Origin: Chromobacterium sphagni
Lineage (GTDB): Bacteria; Pseudomonadota; Gammaproteobacteria; Burkholderiales; Chromobacteriaceae
NCBI RefSeq assembly: GCF_001855555.1
Contig: NZ_MKCT01000059.1
Coordinates: forward strand, 1 to 32,671
DNA: 32,671 bases
Direction: 5' to 3'
Below the pieces are notes generated by a model. That model saw only the letters and a program-made list of their open reading frames with translations. It was not told the origin of the DNA and did not search any database. Within the stretch, counting starts at the first letter, position 1, and each line of letters begins with the position of its first letter. This document shows, one piece after another, positions 25,627 to 32,671 of this stretch. Position numbers and translations under genes: made by a program.

Positions 25627-26606
25627 TGGAACGCGGGCAGGCGGCCAACCAGGAGCTGCCGGAGGCGCAGGCGGCGCGCTGGCGCTTGCGCGAGCAACAG
25701 GGCTTGAGCCAGAAGGAAAAGCGGCAGCTGGCGGACTGGCTGGATGCGTCCGCCGAGCATCGCCGCGCCTACGCAGCGTTGCACCGGGTGGATACGCTGT
25801 TGGATGGCTTGAGCGCCGCCGAGCGGCTGCGGCTGTCGGCGATGGCGCGTCCGCCGCGCCGGCAGCCTTGGCTGGCCGCCTGCGCGGTGTTGCTGCTGAC
25901 CTGTGGCCTGCTGTGGCAGTGGCGCGCCGCCCAGCCGCAATGGCGGATGACGCTGGCCACCGCGCCCGGCCAGCAATTGAGCCGGACTCTGGACGACGGC
26001 AGCCGCTTGCAGCTGGATGCCGACAGCCGGATCGAGCTGAGCTATTTCGCCGGCCGGCGCGAAGCGCGGCTGCTGCAGGGGCAGGCGATGTTCGACGTGA
26101 GGCCGGATGCCGCCCGGCCATTCCGGGTGGCGGCCGACAAGGTGCGGGTGACGGTACTGGGCACCCGCTTCGCCGTGCGCAATCTGTACGGCGAAGTGGC
26201 GGTGGCGGTGGCGCATGGCAAGGTGAGGGTGGCGCGCTACGAGGATGCCGACGCGGCGGCGGGTTCTGCGGACGATTCCCGGCAGCGCTTGCTGCTGGTG
26301 GACGGACAGCAGGCGCGCTTGCGCCAGGGCCTGCTGCAACCGCCGCAGGCTGTGGCGCCGCAGGCGGTGGCGTCCTGGCGAGCAGGCCGGCTGGATTTTG
26401 TCGACCAGCCATTGGCGGATGTGCTGCGCGAGTTCGAACGTTATGGCCCCGCCGGCCTGGCATTGGCCGATGCCCGCCTGGGCGGCCTGCGTCTGAGCGG
26501 CAGCTTCGCCAGCCGCGATCCGGCGGCATTCGCCCGCATTCTGCCGCAGGTGTTGCCGGTGCGGGTGCGGCCGGGGCCGGGCGGGAGGCTGATCGACGCG
26601 CGCTGA
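25623..26606 (+). CDS. FecR-like anti-sigma/sigma-regulator protein
   Basis: The gene encodes 327 residues. The cytoplasmic N-terminal domain (AARWRLREQQGLSQKEKRQLADWLDASAEHRRAYAAL) would hold the sigma factor; one membrane helix follows (PWLAACAVLLLTCGLLWQW, about 80-98). The periplasmic FecR domain (GQQLSRTLDDGSRLQLDADSRI, ARLLQGQAMFDVRPDAARPF, VTVLGTRFAVRN) precedes an STN-like C-terminal part (LDFVDQPLADVLREFERYG) that would meet the receptor signalling domain. It overlaps the sigma gene by four bases. In Bordetella the heme counterpart is HurR. Confidence 0.95.
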   Translation: MMERGQAANQELPEAQAARWRLREQQGLSQKEKRQLADWLDASAEHRRAYAALHRVDTLLDGLSAAERLRLSAMARPPRRQPWLAACAVLLLTCGLLWQWRAAQPQWRMTLATAPGQQLSRTLDDGSRLQLDADSRIELSYFAGRREARLLQGQAMFDVRPDAARPFRVAADKVRVTVLGTRFAVRNLYGEVAVAVAHGKVRVARYEDADAAAGSADDSRQRLLLVDGQQARLRQGLLQPPQAVAPQAVASWRAGRLDFVDQPLADVLREFERYGPAGLALADARLGGLRLSGSFASRDPAAFARILPQVLPVRVRPGPGGRLIDAR

Positions 26607-26715
26607 TGGTTTGATTGCAGATTATTTTTGCTGGCGGATGTCAGGATGCGGAAGGCTGCCGCGTCTTCATGAATGCAAATAATTATTAATTACATTCGTG
26701 ATGAGGTACCGCCAC

Positions 26716-29646
26716 ATGTTGTTTTCCCGTCCGGGAGCCGCCGCCGGCTCGCTGATGCTGGGCCTGGCCTGCGTTCCGCCGGCCCTGGCGCAAAGCCAGA
26801 TCTTCGCTTTCCAGATCGCCCCGCAGCCGCTTGCCGGCGCGCTGAATGAGCTGGCGCGGCAGTCCGGCATGAATCTGCTGTTCGACGCCGGTTTGGCGCA
26901 GGGCCGCGACAGTCCGGCGCTGCAGGGGCGCTATACCGTGCGCGACGCGCTGCGCCGGCTGCTGGCAGGCAGTGATCTGGCGGCCAGAGTGGAGAATGGC
27001 GGCATCGTGGTGGCGCCGGCGCCCGCGGCCGGCTCCGCGGCGGTGAAGATAGGCACGCTTCAGGTGCAGGGCGCCGGCAGCGCGCCGGGCACGCTGTCCG
27101 ACGACGAGATGGAACTGGCCGACCGGCCCTATCTCAAGCCCGGCTCGTCGGCGGTGATCGCCAGGGAGCAGATAGAGCGCTTTCGCGGCACCTCCCCGGC
27201 CGACATGTTCAAGGGCGTGGCCGGCGTGCAGGTAGGGGAGAGCCGCAACAGCGGTTCGGTGGATGTCAACGTCCGCGGCCTGCAGGGGCAGGGGCGGGTG
27301 CCGGTGGTGGTGGACGGCGGCCAGCAGTCCGTCACGGTCTATCGCGGCTACGGCGGCGTCGCCGACCGCAACTACATCGATCCGGACTTGATCGGTCGCG
27401 TCACCATCGACAAGGGCCCCAGCCTGTCGGCGCAAGGCGCCGGCGCCATCGGCGGCCTGGTGCAGATGGAAACGCTGGGTCCGGAGGATGTGCTGAAGCC
27501 GGGCGAGAGGCTGGGGTTGAGGCTGCGCGGCGGTCTGCAGAGCAATACCGCCCAGCTGCCGGGCGACGCGCATGCCAGGCCGCGCCAGCACAGTCCGGCG
27601 CTGGACGCGCGCGCAGGCTCCGGCAGCATCGCCGCGGCGCTGCGCGAGGATACGTACGAGCTGGTGGGCGCCTATGCCTACCGCGACCTGGGCAATTTCT
27701 TCGCCGGCAAGCGCGGCTTCAACGGCTATGCGGTGAAGAACGACTGGATGTCGTCTGGCAGCCAGCAGGATGTCGGCGTTACCCGCATCTTCAAGGCCGG
27801 GGAGGAGGTGTTCAACACCGCCAACCGCAGCGAGTCCATCCTGCTAAAAGGCACGCTGCGGCCGGACGCCGAGCGCGCGCTGGAGCTGGGCTTCCGCCGC
27901 TATGACAGCCGCTACGGCGAAATCATGACTTCGCAGATCATCCGCAACGAAGGCGACTCGGTGCCGCAATGGCCGCGCAGCCAGGTGCGGGTGGACGCCT
28001 ACAGCGCCCGCTTCAAATGGCAGCCGGCCGACAATCCGCTGATCAATCTGAAGGCCAATCTGTGGCATACCGATATGGACAGCCGCAGCTACAGCGGCGA
28101 TGTGTTCCGCAATCCCACCCAGGGCAAGCCGCGCCCGGGCTGGGGCGACTGCGACGCCTGCATCGATTTTTCCTACCTCGCGCCGGTGCAGGCGCAGCGC
28201 AGCGGCGCCGATCTCAGCAACACTTCGCGTTTCGGCACCGGCATCGGCGCCTTCAGGCTGGATTACGGCCTGACCCTGCAGCATGAGCGCCTGGCGCCGG
28301 GCAAGGGCTTCATCCGCAGCGAAGACGACATCAATAACAACCTCAACCTGCGCGACGGCAGCCGCGACGAGCAGAGCGCCTTCCTGGCGCTGAACTGGGC
28401 GCCGACCAGCCGGCTGAGCTTCGATGTCGGTGGCCGCTATATCCGCTTCGCCACCCAGGACAACAATGTCGAAGTCAAGCGGCGGGAAACCTACCGCGCC
28501 ACGATGAAAACCGCGCAGGTGTACCGCGACGAATCGCCGTACGACTACCTGGGCGAGGTGGAGTGGCGGCCGGACGCCGCCGGCAATTACACCGACGCCA
28601 CCAATCCGTTCAAGCAGCCCGGCGGCGTGTATCTGGACGCCAGCGGCCAGCCGCAGCCGCTGAGCGCGGTCAAGGCGAACGCGGACGAGGCGAATTGGTA
28701 CGAACAGCAGGAACTGGCATCGCGCCAGTATCTGCGCGGCGAGGCCTACCGGCGCAAGGACCACGGCTTCGCGCCGATGCTGGGCGTCAATTTCAAGCTG
28801 AGCGACAGCGCCACCGCCTACCTGCGCTACGTCGAAGGCCTGCGCATGCCCAGCCTGATGGAGTCGACGCTGGGCTCGTCCACTCCCTTCCTGGGAGAGC
28901 TGAAGCCGGAACGCAGCCAGAACTGGGAGCTGGGCGTCAGCGTGCTCAAGGATGGCCTGCTGAGCAGCGACGACCAGTTCCGCTTCAAGATCGCCTACTT
29001 TGACAACACCACCCGCGACTACATCACCCGCCGGCCGATTCCCGGCAAGGAAGCGTGGCAGCAGAACTTCAGCATGGTGAACATGGACCGCTACCAGCTG
29101 TCCGGCATCGAGCTGCAAACCGCTTATGACGGCGGCGCGGCGTTCGGCGACCTGTCCGCCACCTACAACCGCAAGACGCAGATCTGCGACCGCGCCTCGG
29201 CGGAGTATTTCCGCGGCATCACCTGGTTCGGCGACGCGCATCCGATGGCCAGCACGCCGGAGTGCACGCCCAGCGGCTTTTCCACCAGCTATGTGCGCAA
29301 CCATATCCCGCCGCGCCTCAACCTCAACCTTACCTTGGGCGGCCGCGCCTTCAACCGCAAGCTGAGCTTCGGCACCCGCCTGGTCTACAACAGCGAGCCG
29401 GTGGCCAAGCAGGGAGCCAGCGTCGGCGACACGCCGTGGGAGAGCTGGAACGGCACCGCCAACCAGGTGCTGACCCGCGCCTACACGTTGGTGGACCTGT
29501 TTGCCAGCTATCAGCTGTCTAAAGACGCCAGCGTCGATTTCGCCATCGACAACCTGACCAACCGCTATTACCTGGACCCGCTGGCGCTGAGCCTGATGCC
29601 GGGGCCGGGACGGACCATGCGGCTGAGTCTGGGCATGAAGTTCTGA
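26716..29646 (+). CDS. TonB-dependent heme/hemoprotein receptor with N-terminal signalling domain
   Basis: The gene encodes 976 residues. A signal peptide ending CVPPALA is followed by an STN signalling domain (about 28-100: FQIAPQPLAGALNELARQSG, RYTVRDALRRLLAGSDL), the plug (AVIAREQIERFRGTSPADMF, VRGLQGQGRVPVVVDGG, VTIDKGPS) and a 22-strand barrel ending in SLGMKF with the usual terminal Phe. A heme-receptor FRAP-like box is visible as YLRYVEGLRMPSLMES. HemO downstream makes heme the likely cargo, as in HasR/BhuR-type receptors; substrate is inferred. The ATG at 26716 has GAGG upstream; GTG 26698 and ATG 26701 are alternatives. The 109-bp gap from fecR has an AT-rich element that could hold a sigma-dependent promoter. 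Confidence 0.93.
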   Translation: MLFSRPGAAAGSLMLGLACVPPALAQSQIFAFQIAPQPLAGALNELARQSGMNLLFDAGLAQGRDSPALQGRYTVRDALRRLLAGSDLAARVENGGIVVAPAPAAGSAAVKIGTLQVQGAGSAPGTLSDDEMELADRPYLKPGSSAVIAREQIERFRGTSPADMFKGVAGVQVGESRNSGSVDVNVRGLQGQGRVPVVVDGGQQSVTVYRGYGGVADRNYIDPDLIGRVTIDKGPSLSAQGAGAIGGLVQMETLGPEDVLKPGERLGLRLRGGLQSNTAQLPGDAHARPRQHSPALDARAGSGSIAAALREDTYELVGAYAYRDLGNFFAGKRGFNGYAVKNDWMSSGSQQDVGVTRIFKAGEEVFNTANRSESILLKGTLRPDAERALELGFRRYDSRYGEIMTSQIIRNEGDSVPQWPRSQVRVDAYSARFKWQPADNPLINLKANLWHTDMDSRSYSGDVFRNPTQGKPRPGWGDCDACIDFSYLAPVQAQRSGADLSNTSRFGTGIGAFRLDYGLTLQHERLAPGKGFIRSEDDINNNLNLRDGSRDEQSAFLALNWAPTSRLSFDVGGRYIRFATQDNNVEVKRRETYRATMKTAQVYRDESPYDYLGEVEWRPDAAGNYTDATNPFKQPGGVYLDASGQPQPLSAVKANADEANWYEQQELASRQYLRGEAYRRKDHGFAPMLGVNFKLSDSATAYLRYVEGLRMPSLMESTLGSSTPFLGELKPERSQNWELGVSVLKDGLLSSDDQFRFKIAYFDNTTRDYITRRPIPGKEAWQQNFSMVNMDRYQLSGIELQTAYDGGAAFGDLSATYNRKTQICDRASAEYFRGITWFGDAHPMASTPECTPSGFSTSYVRNHIPPRLNLNLTLGGRAFNRKLSFGTRLVYNSEPVAKQGASVGDTPWESWNGTANQVLTRAYTLVDLFASYQLSKDASVDFAIDNLTNRYYLDPLALSLMPGPGRTMRLSLGMKF

Positions 29647-29679
29647 ATCCGGCGCGGATTCCCGCTTTTAACAACAAAT

Positions 29680-29698
29680 AAAAATGGTTATCATTACT
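29680..29698. promoter_or_regulatory. Fur box upstream of hemO
   Basis: Read on the minus strand, 29680-29698 matches the 19-base Fur consensus at 14 positions, including an unbroken TAATGATAA. A TTAACA (29668) and TATCAT (29689) pair with a 15-base spacer overlaps it and may be the promoter, though the spacing is short. Confidence 0.75.
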
Positions 29699-29784
29699 AT
29701 TTGTGCGCGCGGCGCTTAGCACGCCGCCACGCATCTCTTCCCGCTCCGCCGCAGGCGGAACGGGATTCAACAGGAAGCACCGCA

Positions 29785-30366
29785 ATGACCATTGTAATCG
29801 ACGCCACCCGCACCCAGGATCTGAAAGCCCGCACTCACGCCACCCACGACCAGCTGGACCAGCGCATCATGGCCAACCAGCCTTTCGCCAACCGCGACAA
29901 CTACAGCCGCTTCCTCGACGCGCAGTACCGCTTCCTGCGCGACGCCGACGCGCTGTACGACAATCCCGAACTGGCCGCGCTGTTCCCCGATCTGGCCGAG
30001 CGCCGCCGCTACCACAGCATCGCCGCCGACCTGGCCGATCTGGGCCGGCCGCTGCCGCAACTGCAGGCCGCGCCGATCAGCGAGACCCTGGACGTCGCTA
30101 CCGCGATGGGCTGGCTGTACGTGGTGGAAGGCTCCAAGCTGGGCGCGGCCATCCTGTACAAGCTGGCCGGCAAGCTGGGGCTGGACGAAAGCTGCGGCGC
30201 CCGCCACCTGGCAGGCCACCCGGACGGCCGCGCCCGCCACTGGCGCGCCTTCACCGCCGCGCTGGACGGCCTGCAGCTGGACGCTGAGGCGGAAGCGCGC
30301 GTCACCGCCGGCGCGGTGGCGGCCTTCGCCTGCATGAACGCCCATCTGGACCAGGTGTACGCTTGA
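29785..30366 (+). CDS. hemO: Heme oxygenase, HemO type
   Basis: The gene encodes a 193-residue cytoplasmic enzyme that opens heme to biliverdin, CO and free iron. Similarity to Neisseria HemO is clear: LKARTHATHDQLDQ near the N-terminus, with proximal heme ligand His21 (His23 in Neisseria); ANRDNYSRFLDAQYRF; the distal helix GWLYVVEGSKLGAAILYK; and CGARHLAGHPDGRARHWRAF, almost the Neisseria text. AGGAAG lies 7 bases before ATG. It has its own Fur box and is coupled by a four-base overlap to the DUF454-TonB gene. Regiospecificity of heme cleavage is not predictable here. Confidence 0.96.
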   Translation: MTIVIDATRTQDLKARTHATHDQLDQRIMANQPFANRDNYSRFLDAQYRFLRDADALYDNPELAALFPDLAERRRYHSIAADLADLGRPLPQLQAAPISETLDVATAMGWLYVVEGSKLGAAILYKLAGKLGLDESCGARHLAGHPDGRARHWRAFTAALDGLQLDAEAEARVTAGAVAAFACMNAHLDQVYA

Positions 30367-31469
30367 GCCCGCGGCCGCATCCGGCGGTGCGCTGGCTTTA
30401 CCTGCTGGGCGGTTGCGCGATGGTGGGCCTGGGCGTGATCGGCGCGCTGCTGCCGGTGATGCCTACCACCATCTTCCTGATCCTGGCGCTGGCCTGTTTC
30501 AGCAAGTCTTCGCCCAGGCTGGAGCAGCGGCTGCTGGACCACCCGCGCTTCGGCCCCGGCTTGCGCCGCTGGCGCGAGCAACGCATCGTGCCGGTGCGCG
30601 CCAAATGCTTCGCCGCGCTGGGCATGGCCGTGGGCTTCATCGCGCTGCTGCTGGCGCGGCCACCGCATTGGGTGCCGTGGCTGGTGGCGGTGATCGAGCT
30701 GTCGGTGTTGCTGTACCTGCTGGGCCGGCCGTCGCGGCTGCCGGGAGAGCCGGCGCTCCGTTTGCCCTGTCCCGCCTGCTGGAAATCGCTGGCGCTGTTG
30801 CTGGTCGCGGCGGCGCATCTATGGCTGCTGTTCGGCGGCTGGCCTCTGGCCGCGGCGCGGCCGCCGCTTCAGGAGTCGGCCAGGCCCGCCATGCAATGGC
30901 TGGCCTCCACCGGCAAGGCGCTGCCGCAGCAGAAGAAACTGGCGCCGCGGGAAACCGCAGCCGCGGCGGCCCGCCATGCGGCCGCGGCGGCCGACGCGCC
31001 CAGGCTGTTGAGCCGCCCCCGGGCGGAGACGGCGATGGCCAGCGTCGACCACCGTTTGGCGGCGCCGGCTCCGCAGCCGCAGCAGCAGGCAGCCAAACCG
31101 CAAACCCAGCCGCAGCAGGCATCGCTTGCCGCCGCGCCGTCGGCCGCCACCCAGGCGGCGCCGCAGCAGCAAGCCAGCCAGGGGCGCAGCAGCTGGGAAG
31201 GCAAGGTGCTGGCCCGGCTGGAGCGTTTCCGCCGCTATCCCGCGGCTGCCCGGCTGAGGGGCGACGAGGGCGTGGCCTACCTGTCGCTCCGCGTCAGCCG
31301 CGGCGGCCAGCTGCTGGCGGCGCGCATCGGCCAGGGCAGCGGACACGCGGCGCTGGACCAGGCGGCGCTGGACACCGTCTACCGCGCGGCGCCCTTGCCG
31401 CGCATTCCCGACGATCTGCCGGACGAAGTGGAGCTGAGCGTGCCGGTGGAGTACTTCATCAGCGGCTGA
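30363..31469 (+). CDS. DUF454-TonB fusion protein
   Basis: The gene encodes 368 residues. Residues 5-120 match DUF454 (YbaN family) membrane proteins: LYLLGGCAMVGLGVIGALLPVMPTTIFLILALACFSKSSP, then DHPRFGPGLRRWREQRIVP and two more helices. A further helix (141-160, SLALLLVAAAHLWLLFGGW) resembles the TonB anchor, followed by a Gln/Pro/Ala-rich periplasmic spacer (about 165-278) and a full TonB C-terminal domain (about 283-368: RLERFRRYPAAARLRGDEGVAYLSLRVS, LDQAALDTVYRAAPLP, VPVEYFI). There is no ATG; a TTG at 30363 overlaps the hemO stop (TTGA), implying translational coupling. Position at the end of the heme locus suggests a dedicated energiser for the receptor at 26716. The stop lies one base from that of the convergent kdpA. 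Confidence 0.9.
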   Translation: MSPRPHPAVRWLYLLGGCAMVGLGVIGALLPVMPTTIFLILALACFSKSSPRLEQRLLDHPRFGPGLRRWREQRIVPVRAKCFAALGMAVGFIALLLARPPHWVPWLVAVIELSVLLYLLGRPSRLPGEPALRLPCPACWKSLALLLVAAAHLWLLFGGWPLAAARPPLQESARPAMQWLASTGKALPQQKKLAPRETAAAAARHAAAAADAPRLLSRPRAETAMASVDHRLAAPAPQPQQQAAKPQTQPQQASLAAAPSAATQAAPQQQASQGRSSWEGKVLARLERFRRYPAAARLRGDEGVAYLSLRVSRGGQLLAARIGQGSGHAALDQAALDTVYRAAPLPRIPDDLPDEVELSVPVEYFISG

Positions 31470-31470
31470 T

Positions 31471-32671
31471 TCAGCGCCGGGCGGCGATGCTCGCCTGTTC
31501 CGCCACCGGCCCCAGCGCCAGCGCCGGCAAATAGGTCAGCGCGGTGGCCAGGAGGATGGTGGCGATCAGCAGCAGCGCGAACGTCGGCCCATGGCTGGGC
31601 AGGGTACCCGCTCCGGGCGCGCGCCGCGGCTTGCCCGCCAGCGAGCCGGCCAGCGCCAGCACCGGCACGATCACGCCGTAGCGGCCAAACCACATCGCGA
31701 TGGCCAGCATGATGTTGTAGAACGGGGTGTTGGCCGACAGGCCGGCGAAGGCGCTGCCGTTGTTGTTGGCGGCCGAAGTATAGGCATACAGCACTTCGCT
31801 CAGGCCGTGGGCGCCAGGGTTGCCCAGGCCGGCCAGGCCGGCGGCGGTGCTGACGCTGAGCGCCGACTGCAGCAGGATCAAGAGCGGCACCAGGAGCAGC
31901 ACGATGGCCATCATCTTGGTCTCGAACGCCTCTATCTTCTTGCCCAGGTACTCGGGCGCCCGCCCTATCATCAGTCCGACGATGAACACCGCCAGGATCG
32001 CGTGGATGACGATGCTGTACAGGCCGGCGCCGGGGCCGCCGAACACCACTTCGCCGGTCTGCATCAGCACCATCGGCACCATGCCGCCTATCGGCATGAA
32101 GGAGTCATGCATGGAGTTGACCGCGCCGTCGCCGGAACTGGTGGTGACCACGGCGTACAGCGCCGAGCCGGCGGCGCCGAAGCGCACTTCCTTGCCCTCC
32201 ATATTGCCGCCGGTCTGGTGTCGATTGTATTGCTGGCTAACCTGGGAGGGCGGCAGCAGCGGATTGCCGGCCTGCTCGCTTTGCATGCACACCGCGGCGC
32301 CCAGCGCCAGCATCAGGCTCATCGCCGCGACGATGGTCCAGCCCTGGCGGGTGTCCCCCACCATCAGGCCGAAGGCGTAGCACAGGCCGGCTGGCAGGAT
32401 CAGCAAAGTCAGCAATTGCAGGAAGTTGGTCAGCGGGGTGGGATTTTCATAGGGGTGGGCGGAGTTGGCGTTGAAGAAGCCGCCGCCGTCGCCGCTCATG
32501 ATCTTGATCGGCTCCTGCGAAGCCACCGGTCCCAGCGCCAGGTACTGCTGGCGGGTGCTCAACTGCTGCGTCAGCGGCTGGCCGCGGGCATCTTTCAGCG
32601 CATTGCCGTTCTTGTCCTGCAGCGGCACGCTGTAATGGGTGATGTCCAGCATCCGCGCCGATTGTCCCGCG
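31471..32671 (-). CDS. kdpA: K+-transporting ATPase subunit A, C-terminal part (5' end beyond window)
   Basis: About 400 C-terminal residues of the roughly 560-residue KdpA, the channel-like potassium subunit of the KdpFABC pump; the frame runs off the right edge without a start. Matches to the family: GGGFFNANSAHPYENPTPLTN (second selectivity-filter region), GDGAVNSMHDSFMPIGGMVP (third), SAANNNGSAFAGLSAN (fourth), VFIVGLMIGRAPEYLGKKIE and the end LTYLPALALGPVAEQAS. The residues just before GGG (MSGD) differ from the E. coli LGTN, and GDG replaces SCG in the third filter. Its stop is followed after one base by the convergent fusion gene, so kdpB and kdpC do not lie downstream as in the usual kdpFABC order. 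Confidence 0.96.
   Translation of the reverse strand, partial: AGQSARMLDITHYSVPLQDKNGNALKDARGQPLTQQLSTRQQYLALGPVASQEPIKIMSGDGGGFFNANSAHPYENPTPLTNFLQLLTLLILPAGLCYAFGLMVGDTRQGWTIVAAMSLMLALGAAVCMQSEQAGNPLLPPSQVSQQYNRHQTGGNMEGKEVRFGAAGSALYAVVTTSSGDGAVNSMHDSFMPIGGMVPMVLMQTGEVVFGGPGAGLYSIVIHAILAVFIVGLMIGRAPEYLGKKIEAFETKMMAIVLLLVPLLILLQSALSVSTAAGLAGLGNPGAHGLSEVLYAYTSAANNNGSAFAGLSANTPFYNIMLAIAMWFGRYGVIVPVLALAGSLAGKPRRAPGAGTLPSHGPTFALLLIATILLATALTYLPALALGPVAEQASIAARR

Noticed and set aside
27844-29304. 486-codon antisense frame inside the TonB-dependent receptor
   Set aside because: No motif or ribosome site, opposite a clear receptor barrel; a composition effect.

Overview
The window looks like a chromosomal segment of a high-GC betaproteobacterium of the order Neisseriales, most likely Chromobacterium or a close relative in the Chromobacteriaceae. 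This is inferred from a gshA of the betaproteobacterial/Acidithiobacillus type, the order rsmB-DUF4390-ntrY-ntrX, a Neisseria-type HemO heme oxygenase, and very GC-rich third codon positions. No rRNA or database match was available to confirm it.

Layout. Positions 1-86 are the tail of an unidentified gene ending at a terminator. Positions 647-4029 (+) hold glutathione synthesis (gshA, a small exported protein, gshB) and diacylglycerol kinase (dgkA), closed by an 18-bp perfect bidirectional terminator shared with a convergent small membrane protein (4136-4570). Positions 4571-6549 are the one compositionally foreign stretch: an AT-rich spacer of about 700 bp and a 427-residue protein I cannot name. 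Positions 6671-11725 (-) are topA, smg, dprA and tsaP (LysM). Divergent from them run def-fmt-htpX-rsmB-DUF4390-ntrY-ntrX (11851-19510), followed by moeB. Positions 20453-23199 (-) are a tonB/small ORF/thioesterase/TlpA-like cluster preceded by dps. Positions 23277-24365 hold three tightly packed small genes (DUF167, fxsA, cutA). Positions 24491-24998 are an array of five tRNA-Lys genes with alternating TTT and CTT anticodons, with a clear promoter and terminator. Positions 25065-31469 are a Fur-box-flanked heme-acquisition locus: ECF sigma factor, FecR-type anti-sigma factor, TonB-dependent receptor with an N-terminal signalling domain, HemO heme oxygenase, and an unusual DUF454-TonB fusion. 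The window ends inside kdpA (-).

How the parts fit. The heme locus reads as a complete cell-surface-signalling circuit. Fur would repress the sigma operon when iron is plentiful. When heme binds the receptor, its periplasmic domain would contact FecR and release the sigma factor, which would raise receptor expression. Imported heme would be opened by HemO to free iron, and the fusion protein at the end of the operon would energise the receptor. A second, conventional TonB at 21799-22638 lies outside this locus. The def/fmt/rsmB and dprA/tsaP blocks are housekeeping gene orders shared by many beta- and gammaproteobacteria.

The best candidates for something new are the orphan protein at 5266-6549, the DUF454-TonB fusion at 30363-31469, an NtrX whose AAA+ domain has lost its ATPase and sigma-54 contact motifs, and a kdpA that has no kdpB downstream of it.
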